A stretch of DNA of 64,000 bases from Fictibacillus nanhaiensis (GTDB taxonomy: Bacteria > Bacillota > Bacilli > Bacillales > Fictibacillaceae): positions 62,001 to 126,000 of the forward strand of contig NZ_JAHVJO010000004.1 of NCBI RefSeq assembly GCF_019801215.1, read 5' to 3'. This document shows, piece after piece, positions 1 to 8,000 of the stretch. The translations under genes and the position numbers were made by a program. The stretch's first letter is position 1, and every line of letters starts with the position of its first letter. The notes under the pieces are model-generated. The model had not been told where the DNA came from. It saw nothing but the letters and a program-made list of their open reading frames with translations, and did not search any database.

Positions 1-456
1 TTGCTGAGCGAATTTTTGGTGTTCTTCCACAAACCATGAAATAAGTTTACTGAACGTATCATTAACGGTTTCAAACCATAAATCGATTTCTTCTTCAGAA
101 TAATCGCCCTTATGTAGAGCAACAAATTCTTTTATAAGAGCACGATATTGTTTCTCTACTCTAAAGAATTCCTGCATGACACCTGTTAGTGGGGTGTTTA
201 AATGTTCTTCGTCTTGAGCAACTCTTACAACCCATTCCTCGAAGTCTTTTAAGAACTCTTCTTCCTCTTTGATGAATACTTCGCAACAATGCAGATGAAA
301 ATCATGATTTTGTTTCTTTAATGTGGCAATGATTTTAGGGTTAGTAGACGCATAGACTCCTGAAGCCGTGCTTTTATCAATAGAATCATACCATTCCTCT
401 GTCAGTCGCCACGTATTATCAATCAAAAAAGAATATAATTTTTCATTTTTTGGCAT
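1..456 (-). CDS. RsbR-type stressosome protein, N-terminal part (partial gene)
   Basis: The frame is open from ATG at 456 to the window edge, giving the first 152 residues; the 3' end lies outside. A GGGGTG ribosome binding site precedes the ATG. The visible part is a helical, acidic, Trp-containing domain (LTEEWYDSI near residue 19, QNHDFHLHCCEVF near 51, LWFETVNDTF near 128) that resembles the N-terminal sensor domain of RsbR paralogues such as RsbRD/YqhA. In that family a C-terminal STAS domain with phosphorylated threonines follows and builds the stressosome that controls RsbT and sigma-B. The STAS part is inferred, since it is not in the window. A free-standing globin-like protein is the alternative. 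Confidence 0.6.
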   Translation of the reverse strand, partial: MPKNEKLYSFLIDNTWRLTEEWYDSIDKSTASGVYASTNPKIIATLKKQNHDFHLHCCEVFIKEEEEFLKDFEEWVVRVAQDEEHLNTPLTGVMQEFFRVEKQYRALIKEFVALHKGDYSEEEIDLWFETVNDTFSKLISWFVEEHQKFAQQ

Positions 457-552
457 CTTTTACACCCCTTTTTCATAACGTCTATTTCTCTGTGTGACGT
501 ACTTCCTCAATCATATCTCTCAGTAAATCTTTTTACAATTATTTGGCAGGTG

Positions 553-783
553 TTAATCTTCATCCTTCGCGTCCCAATCTTCCGGGATCGGTTCACTTAA
601 ATAGTCTTCTACTAGTTTTTTATATTTTTCTAGTTGTTCAAAGTGTGTGTTGAACTGCTCCTTATTAATGAGATGCTGAGTCCCATCAAAGGTTGTTCGT
701 ATTTTCCTCTGCTGAATTAAGCTCTCTACCACTGTCTCTGGCATTGATAAGTATTCCGCTGTTTCTTTTATTGTTAAGTACAT
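553..783 (-). CDS. Small excisionase/MerR-like helix-turn-helix protein
   Basis: A 76-residue protein starting MYLTIKETAEYL, from ATG 783 with AAAGGAAA about 7 nt upstream; a longer in-frame ATG at 834 has no ribosome binding site and lies inside the preceding gene. Residues 1-50 have the winged-helix pattern of excisionase-family DNA-binding domains (TIKETAEYLSMPETVVESLIQQRKI), followed by an acidic tail. It sits 40 bp after the N-demethylase reductase on the same strand, so it may be co-transcribed and could regulate that operon, but no target site was identified. No phage integrase is nearby, so the excisionase label is structural only. Confidence 0.6.
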   Translation of the reverse strand: MYLTIKETAEYLSMPETVVESLIQQRKIRTTFDGTQHLINKEQFNTHFEQLEKYKKLVEDYLSEPIPEDWDAKDED

Positions 784-823
784 GCAATCATTTCCTTTTT
801 CGTTATCTCGTCTGATAAAAGTG

Positions 824-1780
824 TTATATTCCAATTACTAGTTTACCTGATTTTGCTCGAGATACACATGTTAAAATGCTTCTTTGTGCGTTTTTTTGAT
901 CTTCTGTTAAGAACGAATCGCAATGATCGATCTCCCCTTTTAATACAGGTATCTCACAAGTTCCACAACGACCCATTCGGCATGAATAAGGTGCCTCAAC
1001 ATTATTGTGAAGAAGCGCCTCTAACAATGTTTGTTCTTTTGCAACTTGTATAACCTCTCCGTTTTTCGTTATGACTTGAAAAGGCTCTACATTCATTGGT
1101 TGTACCGGAACAAAATGCTCCAAATGAATGGATGATTTCGGATAGCCTATGCCGAGAGCAGCCTCTGTAAATTCCTGAATAAATGAAACTGGACCGCAAA
1201 AGTAGATATGAGTTCCAATCGGATGCTTTTCTAGTGAGGATGTGGAAACACGATTATGTTGCTTCGAAAAGTAAAAGTGACTCTGATTTGAGAAGTGTTT
1301 CCGTAAATAATCATAAAAAGCACACACCTCTTTTGATTTTGACGCGTAGTGAAGCTCAAATGACGAACCTTTGTCGCTCAGTTCTTGAATCATTGACAAA
1401 AATGGCGTAATTCCGATTCCAGCCGCATAAAACACATGATGCTTTGCTTTAAAGCTCAATGGAAAGTCATTTTTCGGGTAGCTGATATGGAGCTCGTCCC
1501 CAACCTTTATCTGTTCGTGCCAAAAAAGAGATCCACCCTTTGAAGCATTACTTAACCGAACAGCAATTTGATATTGATCAGTTTTATCTGGATTGCTAGT
1601 TAAGGAGTATTGCCTGATGATGAACCCATCTTCCCTTTTAAGATAGGTAGCAATATGTGCGCCACTATTGAACCTCGGAAGTAATTTTCCCTCAACAGAA
1701 GCAAGAATAAACCTCTTAACGTCATTTGTTTCTTGGTAGATTTCCTTTATATAGACAGGTATTGTTTTTTCTTTATACAA
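824..1780 (-). CDS. FMN/2Fe-2S oxidoreductase, reductase subunit of haem-dependent N-demethylase
   Basis: About 318 residues with the phthalate-dioxygenase-reductase (PDR/VanB) order: flavin domain with RQYSLTS near residue 55, NAD(P) domain with AAGIGITPFLSMI near 120 and YFCGPVSF near 194, and C-terminal plant-type ferredoxin with CRMGRCGTCE plus a distal Cys near 305. It should pass electrons from NAD(P)H through flavin and a [2Fe-2S] cluster to the haem subunit encoded upstream. I chose TTG 1780, which has AGGAGTG at good spacing; the longest frame starts at ATG 1810 inside the preceding gene with a poor site. Operon position after the DmmA-like and DUF3445 genes supports the role; the amine substrate is inferred. 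Confidence 0.85.
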   Translation of the reverse strand: MYKEKTIPVYIKEIYQETNDVKRFILASVEGKLLPRFNSGAHIATYLKREDGFIIRQYSLTSNPDKTDQYQIAVRLSNASKGGSLFWHEQIKVGDELHISYPKNDFPLSFKAKHHVFYAAGIGITPFLSMIQELSDKGSSFELHYASKSKEVCAFYDYLRKHFSNQSHFYFSKQHNRVSTSSLEKHPIGTHIYFCGPVSFIQEFTEAALGIGYPKSSIHLEHFVPVQPMNVEPFQVITKNGEVIQVAKEQTLLEALLHNNVEAPYSCRMGRCGTCEIPVLKGEIDHCDSFLTEDQKNAQRSILTCVSRAKSGKLVIGI

Positions 1781-1793
1781 GTGACACTCACTC

Positions 1794-2252
1794 CTAAAGT
1801 TTCGCCACATAACCTAAAAAAGCATGATGGTGAGTAGAGTAATGATCAGATATGGAAAGGACTAATCCACACTGCTCACACGTAATTTCAATTTCTTTTT
1901 CTTTCGCTTCGTTTATACCATGACATCTGCAGCAAAATATTTTCCTGACTACTTCTCCGTACACAACATATTGTGCTTCCTCAGCAGAAAAACCGATCTC
2001 TTCAGCAAGTGTTTGTGCATGACCTAACACTTGATTATTCAACGCTACATATAGATATGTGCCCATCTTCTGTTTCTTTAAAAAGTTGAAGAACGGTTTC
2101 CAGTCAGGATCTCCTTCAAATACAAACAAATCATAAGAGCATTCACTTCTCTTTACTTGCTCAATTACATCACTTAAGAGTTTCATCCCCTGTTGATCAG
2201 CGCAAAACAAATACTTCCTTTTATGAGGAATGAACACGGCTTCCTTATTCAT
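1794..2252 (-). CDS. Dimethylamine monooxygenase subunit DmmA-like protein
   Basis: A 152-residue protein with an N-terminal alpha/beta part (FCADQQGMKLL, VFEGDPDW) and a C-terminal Cys/His cluster (CCRCHG near residue 106, CEQCG near 125, then HYSTHHH) that looks like a small zinc or iron site. This arrangement matches the DmmA/gamma-subunit family that accompanies haem-dependent N-demethylases. The start overlaps the stop of the DUF3445 gene by ATGA, and its end overlaps the leader of the reductase gene, so the three are translationally coupled. How the subunit acts is poorly known; coupling electron transfer between reductase and haem subunit is an inference. Confidence 0.75.
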   Translation of the reverse strand: MNKEAVFIPHKRKYLFCADQQGMKLLSDVIEQVKRSECSYDLFVFEGDPDWKPFFNFLKKQKMGTYLYVALNNQVLGHAQTLAEEIGFSAEEAQYVVYGEVVRKIFCCRCHGINEAKEKEIEITCEQCGLVLSISDHYSTHHHAFLGYVAKL

Positions 2253-3205
2253 CGCACTTTTCCGCCTTTTAAACGGTGGTTTAAAAAATTTAGCACTTCA
2301 TCTCTATATAAAGAGATTCCTTTGTACTCCAAAATGTGGGCAGGCAGTTCAGATAGAATGTCGTAAAACTGCTTCAGCCATTCGTGATTGGATGCCAGTT
2401 TTTCGAGCGAAAGCAAATGCGTATGAATCGTAAAAAGAATACTGTTCGTTCGAGGCAGTCGAAACAATTTCTGTACTTCTACACGAAGGTGAACAAGCTC
2501 TCCTGCATTCTCTCTCGTCACTTGTTTTCTCAGCTTTCCCCATTTATCAAAGGTCTCAAGTGATGTGTCTAGCCTGTCACCCGCCATGAGCGACCAGTTT
2601 TTTCGTTCCCAAGGATTCCCCGCTTCAAGCCTCATAAGAAATTGCAAAATCCGATCATCCATTCCTTCTTCTTTAAAACCTGGAATAGGATGGTGAATGC
2701 TTTTGAACTTCATACCTAAATTAAACGCGAGCGACCAGTTAGCCGGAAAACAGAGCTGACCCGCATCCAAATACAAATCACCATCCCGCTGCATCATAAA
2801 AAGTAGATCCTCCTGCACATGATGACTGATAAACGCTAACGGTTCACATGGCAGAGTACGTTCATCTTGGAAGGTGAATTTATGTGTTTCATCAAAAATT
2901 TTATTGTGAAACGTCCACTCCGCATCCTTCTTCTCCACGGAAAAATGTTGCGGATAATATGTAACAAGTTGATCAATGACAAGATTAACGATTTCCCATT
3001 GGCCCGTTGTTGTATGAGAAAGCGATTGATAACAGCGTTCAGGATGATGCGTTAATAGATTCCGTTTCAACAACATCTCATCTTTGTAATCAGGGGTGAT
3101 CTCTATACTGATTGGCGTGTTCATCGGAATGGAGTTGTTTGAATAACGGTACACAGACCCTTTAAAAGGATACGGAAAATGTTCCAAATCATCATTCCAC
3201 TTCAT
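2249..3205 (-). CDS. Haem-dependent oxidative N-demethylase, alpha (DUF3445) subunit
   Basis: A 318-residue protein matching the DUF3445 family: FPYPFKGS near the start, ERCYQSL near residue 57, CFPANWSLAFNLGMKFKSIH near 150 and W..ERKNWSL near 199. In characterised members (Pseudomonas mendocina HODM, dimethylamine monooxygenases) this subunit holds haem b in a PAS-like fold and oxidatively demethylates secondary amines to a primary amine plus formaldehyde. First gene of a minus-strand operon followed by the DmmA-like and reductase genes. ATG 3205 is used; a possible ribosome binding site AAGGGTGA lies just upstream. The exact substrate cannot be read from sequence. Confidence 0.82.
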   Translation of the reverse strand: MKWNDDLEHFPYPFKGSVYRYSNNSIPMNTPISIEITPDYKDEMLLKRNLLTHHPERCYQSLSHTTTGQWEIVNLVIDQLVTYYPQHFSVEKKDAEWTFHNKIFDETHKFTFQDERTLPCEPLAFISHHVQEDLLFMMQRDGDLYLDAGQLCFPANWSLAFNLGMKFKSIHHPIPGFKEEGMDDRILQFLMRLEAGNPWERKNWSLMAGDRLDTSLETFDKWGKLRKQVTRENAGELVHLRVEVQKLFRLPRTNSILFTIHTHLLSLEKLASNHEWLKQFYDILSELPAHILEYKGISLYRDEVLNFLNHRLKGGKVR

Positions 3206-3354
3206 CTTATCACCCTTAACAGAATATTCTTATAATTTATTGTAAAGAAATTTGGGTGCTAATGGAAGTGGTATTTATAGGTCGTTTAGAGGTGAATAGA
3301 TATTTTATATATGTAGCACTTGGGTCGATCGGTGTCATGTACCGTACGTTCTTT
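3206..3354. other. Intergenic, leader of the N-demethylase operon
   Basis: AT-rich leader upstream of the DUF3445 gene. On the minus strand TTTACA followed by TATAAG-like sequence suggests a sigma-A promoter, but spacing is not ideal. No open reading frame or strong operator was seen. Confidence 0.3.
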
Positions 3355-3430
3355 TATTTTAGGCTGTTTTCGTAAACTTTGTTGTTTTTGAATGTAGTTA
3401 ATTTCCGCTCCAGGTTGCTCGCTTTCCACG
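3355..3430. repeat. Fragment resembling a dispersed Bacillaceae intergenic repeat
   Basis: A stretch reading aggctgttttcgtaaac, then a TTG-rich run and a segment with tttccgctccagg and gctcgctttcc. I recall closely similar stretches scattered through Bacillaceae genomes, usually longer and ending in a GC-rich part that is missing here. It has no open reading frame and lies between the N-demethylase operon promoter region and the VOC gene terminator. This rests on memory of the motif, not on a search. Confidence 0.3.
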
Positions 3431-3458
3431 ACATTAGTATTCCAACGTCATATACACC

Positions 3459-3518
3459 TAAAAAAAACACAAAAGCTGGCTCATCGGCGGTTGTAAAACC
3501 ACTTTTGAGTCAGCTTTC
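3459..3518 (-). terminator. Rho-independent terminator after the VOC gene
   Basis: On the minus strand the transcript forms AAAGCTGACTCA ... TGAGCCAGCTTT with an internal pair GTGG/CCGC and runs into a T-rich tract. It starts within a few bases of the VOC stop codon. Confidence 0.75.
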
Positions 3519-3519
3519 T

Positions 3520-3933
3520 CTAGCTATTTTCCTCAGGATAATCACACAGCTCGATAATTTGGCCTTGGGAATGAGCAGGGTTCATATAAATTAATCTTCT
3601 ACCATAAGGATTAATGCGGTACGTATCTTTTAGAAAGGTATATCCTCTGCTCTCAAAGTCTTTAATTGTCTCTAGCAGATTATCCACTTCATAGGCAAGA
3701 TGATGCACACCTTTTCCGTTCTGACGGATGAAGCGTTCAATGGGCGAAGTCCTGCTTGTCGGTTCGAGCAATTCAATTACCTGATTCTCAAGCTCTATAA
3801 CGGCGATATGCGTTTCCACTCCCGGTTTTTCACTCGTATATCGTTCCGTCAATTTACCGCCTAACACCTCTGTATAAAATTCAATTGCCTCATCTATTCT
3901 TCTTACGGCAATGCCTGTATGATCCAATCGCAT
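3520..3933 (-). CDS. VOC-family (glyoxalase/methylmalonyl-CoA epimerase-like) protein
   Basis: About 137 residues, one vicinal-oxygen-chelate domain made of two beta-alpha-beta-beta-beta modules: LDHTGIAVRRIDEAIEFYTEVLGG at the start and GVHHLAYEVDNLLETIKDF in the second half. His in LDH, Glu in IELLEP, His in HHLAY and Glu in IIELCDY are the likely metal ligands, the pattern of methylmalonyl-CoA epimerases and lactoylglutathione lyases. No methylmalonyl-CoA mutase is nearby, so the substrate is open. ATG 3933 is chosen because GAGGTG lies 7 nt upstream; a GTG at 3939 overlaps that site. Confidence 0.75.
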   Translation of the reverse strand: MRLDHTGIAVRRIDEAIEFYTEVLGGKLTERYTSEKPGVETHIAVIELENQVIELLEPTSRTSPIERFIRQNGKGVHHLAYEVDNLLETIKDFESRGYTFLKDTYRINPYGRRLIYMNPAHSQGQIIELCDYPEENS

Positions 3934-4121
3934 ATGCACTCACCTCTTTTTGCTATTGACTAGAATTATAGAGGGTTGTTGGGCTTTTCGCAAAAAGGGT
4001 GATTATTAGTAGGAAAATCTGATATAAATTAATTCTTATGACTAACTGTTCTATATCCAACTTCTCGCCTCCTGACCCCTTACCTATATATTAGACCCTA
4101 TAAACTGGAAAAGGTTTTATA

Positions 4122-4152
4122 AAATAAAAAAGAACTCAAAATGAGCTCTTTA
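4122..4152 (-). terminator. Terminator after the L,D-transpeptidase gene
   Basis: AGAGCTCATTTTGAGTTCT hairpin followed by T-rich sequence on the minus strand, 18 bp past the stop codon of the L,D-transpeptidase gene. Confidence 0.6.
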
Positions 4153-4169
4153 GTTAAACAGTTGTTTAA

Positions 4170-4916
4170 TTAAAACATTCCCAATGCCTTCTTTGTCGCC
4201 GGACCTACAATTCCATCCACTGTTAGTTTTTTTGCTTTCTGAAATTTCCGCACAGCTGCATCGGTGTTTACCCCAAAAACGCCATCAATTCCCTTTGTAC
4301 TATACCCAAGGTTCGTAAGTTTCGTCTGCAGTTCTCTCACTTCGGCACCCCGGCTGCCTTTTTTTAAGTTCACAATAGAATATACCGGAATGCTTGAACC
4401 ATTTGTCACTCTATACCCATTCGCCGAGGCGATGGCAGTAAACGATTTTCCTGAAGTCGTAATAATGACTGGGGTATTCACTGCAATCCTCGCATACAGC
4501 CATTGCACGTCGTTGTTGTACATACGGATACACCCAGCACTTACATATTTACCGATTAAGCTGCTATTGTTATTCCCATGAATTGCATAAGTCGTTCCCC
4601 ACGTTCCTCTTGCATTTAAACCGAGCCATCTGTTGCCTAGGGGGTTCCGAGGATCTCCACCTGGTATATTACCGGTATAATAAGGCCTGTTTGTGATCTT
4701 GTTTACAATTTTAAATCTGCCTTCCGGTGTGTAAGAAGGCAGCTTACCAGTCGCCACCTTGAACACTTTCGCTACAGCATTATTCTCAAAATAAGCCAGT
4801 TCGTTTGTGGATTTATTTATTATAATAAAAGAAGAAGCTGCTGCTTTTGCCGGCTGCACTAAAAAGAACATAAAACATAAGACAAGTAACCCAATCACTA
4901 TTTTTTTCGTTTTCAT
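4170..4916 (-). CDS. Secreted L,D-transpeptidase with C-terminal peptidoglycan-binding domain
   Basis: 248 residues: Sec signal peptide (MKTKK then a hydrophobic stretch ending in AKAAA near residue 27), a YkuD catalytic domain (about 28-155) with the motif HGNNNSSLIGKYVSAGCIRM that supplies the catalytic His and Cys, and a PG_binding_1 domain (about 180-248; REL..KL..LGY, GIDGVFG, F.K...L.VDG..G). It should make 3-3 peptidoglycan cross-links or act on the spore or cell wall outside the membrane. Single-gene unit with its own terminator. The domain order (catalytic first, binding last) is the reverse of the YkuD arrangement with an N-terminal LysM, but is common in Bacillaceae. Confidence 0.9.
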   Translation of the reverse strand: MKTKKIVIGLLVLCFMFFLVQPAKAAASSFIIINKSTNELAYFENNAVAKVFKVATGKLPSYTPEGRFKIVNKITNRPYYTGNIPGGDPRNPLGNRWLGLNARGTWGTTYAIHGNNNSSLIGKYVSAGCIRMYNNDVQWLYARIAVNTPVIITTSGKSFTAIASANGYRVTNGSSIPVYSIVNLKKGSRGAEVRELQTKLTNLGYSTKGIDGVFGVNTDAAVRKFQKAKKLTVDGIVGPATKKALGMF

Positions 4917-5095
4917 TCCTTCTCTCCTATTCCATCAGAAATATAAAATCCTCCTATCTTATGCGGAGAAACGGGTTACGCATTACCTTTTTGTTAAAAT
5001 TTTAATAAAAAAATCATGAATAATAGGGTTGTACCATGAATAGACTGGTAGGTTATATTGAAATAAGCAAAATATTAATAGAAGGATGAAAACAG

Positions 5096-5629
5096 ATGCG
5101 GAACGTTATTCTAAAAAACAATATAGAAGTGACAATTAGAAGAGCCACAAAAGAAGATGCCCAAAACATGATTGATTTTTACAATGTAGTTGGTGGTGAA
5201 ACCGATTTTCTTTCCTTTGGAGCTAATGAATTTAAACGGGACCTTCAAGAATACGAGGATTATATTGCCGCTACTTCTAAAGAGCCAAATTCCATCATCT
5301 TGCTCGCTTTGATTGATTCAGAGATTATCAGTATCGCAACCATAAATTCATCACAAAAAGAAAGAACGAAACACATTGGAACGCTTGGGATCGTAATTTC
5401 TAAGACATACACCGGACTGGGACTAGGAAAAATTCTAATGATTGATCTCATTGACAGGGCGAAGCAGAATGGTATCACTAAAAAGATCAGTCTCGTTACA
5501 AGAGAAGACAATATCCGAGCTATTGACCTTTATAAGAAGTTAGGTTTTGAAGTGGAAGGATTAATGAAAAAGGATAATCTTATTGAAGGAAAGTACTATA
5601 ACACCGTTATGATGGGATTGTTTATTTAA
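5096..5629 (+). CDS. GNAT-family N-acetyltransferase
   Basis: 177 residues of a single GNAT fold. The acetyl-CoA loop is LGIVISKTYTGLGLGKIL near residues 100-117 (a variant of the R/Q-x-x-G-x-G/A motif), and the C-terminal part RAIDLYKKLGFEVEG near 140 is typical of RimI/SpeG-like small-molecule or protein acetylases. The substrate is unknown. AGAAGGATG precedes ATG 5096. The small membrane protein gene starts 20 bp after its stop, so both are likely on one transcript ending at the terminator near 5.9 kb. Confidence 0.8.
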   Translation: MRNVILKNNIEVTIRRATKEDAQNMIDFYNVVGGETDFLSFGANEFKRDLQEYEDYIAATSKEPNSIILLALIDSEIISIATINSSQKERTKHIGTLGIVISKTYTGLGLGKILMIDLIDRAKQNGITKKISLVTREDNIRAIDLYKKLGFEVEGLMKKDNLIEGKYYNTVMMGLFI

Positions 5630-5649
5630 CACATGTGGAGGATGGCTTT

Positions 5650-5880
5650 GTGGAATTTTTAGGCTATTTGGTAATCGGCGTTGGTGTATTAATTATGTTT
5701 TTTACCATGCGTTACATCTTCCGTGAATTAAAAGGAGCAAACTGGAAAGAGAAAACATTACTCCTTTTAGACCACCTGACAGATGTATTCTGGATCCAAT
5801 TGAATTGGACTACACTTTTTATGGTTTTAGGAGTAGTTATACTCTTTATAGGAATCGGATTGGTATTGGGATTCATTTAA
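5650..5880 (+). CDS. Small two-helix membrane protein, unknown function
   Basis: 76 residues starting at GTG 5650, placed 8 nt after a GGAGG site; the longer frame from GTG 5635 overlaps that site. Two hydrophobic helices (about residues 3-24, LVIGVGVLIMFFTMRYIF, and 52-75, LFMVLGVVILFIGIGLVLGF) flank a polar loop containing WKEKTLLLLDHLTDVFW. Not assigned to a family. It follows the GNAT gene closely on the same strand. Confidence 0.6.
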   Translation: MEFLGYLVIGVGVLIMFFTMRYIFRELKGANWKEKTLLLLDHLTDVFWIQLNWTTLFMVLGVVILFIGIGLVLGFI

Positions 5881-5900
5881 ACAATCAACCCTTCATAAAA

Positions 5901-5930
5901 AAAAGCACCCGTTAATAACGGGTACTTCTT
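5901..5930. terminator. Bidirectional terminator between convergent genes
   Basis: GCACCCGTTAATAACGGGTAC hairpin with A-run on the left and T-rich sequence on the right, between the small membrane gene (+) and the TelA gene (-). Confidence 0.8.
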
Positions 5931-5935
5931 TCCCT

Positions 5936-7117
5936 CTATTCCCCTTTAATCTCCAAAAGCTTCTGCCTTAAACCAATCTCCATCGTTGCAAGTTCTTCCT
6001 CTGCTAACCTGCGCTTCACACGGCCTTCTTCTTGAATGCGAAGTGTTTCTTCAAGTGTTGATAGCAGATTTTCCTGTGTTTTCTTCAATGTCTCGATATC
6101 GATCAAGCCGCGCTCATTTTCTCTTGCTGTCTCGATCGTGTTCGTTTTCAGCATCTCTGCATTTTTTAATAAAAGTTCATTCGTTGTTTTAGAAACTTGC
6201 TTTTGAGCTTCTACCGCATTTCGTTGTCTGATAAGTGTCAGCGCAATGGCAACTTGGTTTTTCCAAAGAGGAATGGCTGTCATGATGGACGACTGAATTT
6301 TTTCCACGAGCGCCTGATTCGTGTTTTGAATTAAACGGATCTGAGGAGCACTTTGGATCGTAATTTCACGGCTCAACTTTAAGTCATGAACACGTTTATC
6401 CAAACGATCCGCAAACTGAACCATATCATTTACGTCCTGAAACTTCATTTGATCGTTTGTTTGTTCAGCCACTTTCCTCATCTCAGGAATAGTGACTTGA
6501 TTCAGTTCATCCAGCTTTAATTCACCCGCTGCAATGTAAACATTTAGGGCTTGGAAGTATTCTTTATTGTTTTCATACAACTTTTCGAGCATCACGATAT
6601 CTGACATTAGCACATTTTTGCTGCCGTCTAGCTTAACGGAAATACGGTCAATTTGAGCACCTGTCTTTTGATACTTCGAAAGTACTTCTTGAACAGAGCC
6701 TGAGATTTTTCCGAACATGCGCCCGATTAAAGTGGGTTTATTTGATTTCAGTTCTTCCGGATTTACATCTTGTAACTTTCTCATTAAGTCACCGATGATT
6801 TCACCAATTTGACCTGTATCTTTCCGTTTCACATGCTCAAGCATCGTGTTTGAAAAAGAATGCAGCTTGGCTTGTGCTGGAGCTCCGTACGTAATCATCG
6901 TCTGGTGATTGGTTGGATCAATTTGCTTTGCCAGCTGATAGGCTTTTTCTTTATTTTCTTCGGGAAGTACATCGATAAGCCTGATCTGCTTATGTTCACT
7001 TTTACTTCCTTGCAGATTGGACTCTTTATCTTCACCAAATGGATTAGCTAGTAAATCATCCATCAGATTAACCGGTTCATCTGTATGATTAAATTGTGGT
7101 GCCTTATTTTCTTTCAT
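5936..7117 (-). CDS. yaaN: TelA/YaaN-family toxic-anion resistance protein
   Basis: 393 residues of mostly alpha-helical, coiled-coil sequence typical of the TelA family ([33 protein letters not shown] near 120-155; [14 protein letters not shown] near 195; [25 protein letters not shown] near 280). TelA proteins were linked to tellurite resistance and, in Bacillus and Listeria, to lantibiotic and antibiotic tolerance; the mechanism is unknown. The start overlaps the end of the XpaC gene by 14 bp. The same two-gene order occurs in Bacillus subtilis (xpaC-yaaN). Confidence 0.85.
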   Translation of the reverse strand: MKENKAPQFNHTDEPVNLMDDLLANPFGEDKESNLQGSKSEHKQIRLIDVLPEENKEKAYQLAKQIDPTNHQTMITYGAPAQAKLHSFSNTMLEHVKRKDTGQIGEIIGDLMRKLQDVNPEELKSNKPTLIGRMFGKISGSVQEVLSKYQKTGAQIDRISVKLDGSKNVLMSDIVMLEKLYENNKEYFQALNVYIAAGELKLDELNQVTIPEMRKVAEQTNDQMKFQDVNDMVQFADRLDKRVHDLKLSREITIQSAPQIRLIQNTNQALVEKIQSSIMTAIPLWKNQVAIALTLIRQRNAVEAQKQVSKTTNELLLKNAEMLKTNTIETARENERGLIDIETLKKTQENLLSTLEETLRIQEEGRVKRRLAEEELATMEIGLRQKLLEIKGE

Positions 7118-7769
7118 GTATATCTCCTGCCTTTTTCGTGAATTGGGAGTCTTTAATGGACTTGATCGAATGCTTCGCTACATCGATCTCATAATGTAGG
7201 TCTTCTATATCATTTGATATCACCTGGTACAAATCCTTCTCAATAGACTCTTTTAGTTCATCGAGCGTTCGTTTTGTCTTAACGAGTGCCTCAGTCAATT
7301 CTTTGCTTTTTTTAGGCTGTGAGGATAAAAATACATATTTTTCTGTTAGCTCAACAGCTGAATCCAAATGAGAAAAGTAAAAGGATTCTGCCTCGTAAAA
7401 GCGTCTAGGTTCTTTCCGGGTTAAGCTTTGGATCTTTCTAACGATGCGAACCAGCTCGACCCTCTGTCTAAACGTTTGCAGTTCTCTAACAGACAGCAAT
7501 GCTTTTTGCAGTCTAAAGATCTTAGGTTTTGCTTCATCTAAATTTTTTCTAATGTATTTATATTCTCTTCTGGTTAGCTGCTGCTTACTAAGAAATCGTT
7601 GTTTTTGTAAGAGTGAAGTCGCGGAATAGGCAGCAGCGCCACCTGCAATAGCGATACCTGATGACATAAGATAGGTTTGGTCATATCCAACTATACTTGC
7701 GAGCCAAACCCCTATAGAAGATGGGATCGCAACAAACATGCGGATAAAAAAGGCTAATAATCCGTTCAT
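7104..7769 (-). CDS. xpaC: XpaC-family membrane protein (5-bromo-4-chloroindolyl phosphate hydrolysis family)
   Basis: 221 residues. The N-terminus carries one or two membrane helices (about 4-25 and 33-52, [17 protein letters not shown]), followed by a long cytoplasmic helical region rich in Arg/Lys ([35 protein letters not shown]). This matches XpaC of Bacillus, named from a colour phenotype rather than proven enzyme activity. It is upstream of, and overlaps, the TelA gene, so both likely act in one envelope-associated complex (inference). Confidence 0.8.
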   Translation of the reverse strand: MNGLLAFFIRMFVAIPSSIGVWLASIVGYDQTYLMSSGIAIAGGAAAYSATSLLQKQRFLSKQQLTRREYKYIRKNLDEAKPKIFRLQKALLSVRELQTFRQRVELVRIVRKIQSLTRKEPRRFYEAESFYFSHLDSAVELTEKYVFLSSQPKKSKELTEALVKTKRTLDELKESIEKDLYQVISNDIEDLHYEIDVAKHSIKSIKDSQFTKKAGDIHERK

Positions 7770-7948
7770 TGTAATCGACTCCTGACATAAACTCTTTATT
7801 ATTCATACGGAAGTACAAGTTTCAGAGTTTCGTTTTCGAATGAAAAAGTTTACGTTTAGTATCTTTCTAGTATTACCTTACAGAAACCTTCCTAAAATAA
7901 CCATAGCACGAGGAAGTAATGTGTTCTAAGACTTGAGGCGTATTTTAT

Positions 7949-7982
7949 AAAAAAAACTCACCTTTAAATATGGTGAGTTTTG
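7949..7982 (-). terminator. Terminator after the WGR-DUF4240 gene
   Basis: AACTCACCATATTTAAAGGTGAGTT hairpin followed by a T-run when read on the minus strand, about 20 bp past the stop codon of the WGR gene. Confidence 0.8.
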
Positions 7983-8000
7983 ATTTTCTATGTAATTTAA

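Noticed and set aside
553-783. Prophage or integrative element marker (excisionase-like protein)
   Set aside because: No integrase, attachment repeats or phage genes are nearby; the HTH family is broadly used.
1002-1199. Short frames opposite the reductase gene
   Set aside because: Antisense shadows of a clearly conserved gene, without ribosome binding sites.
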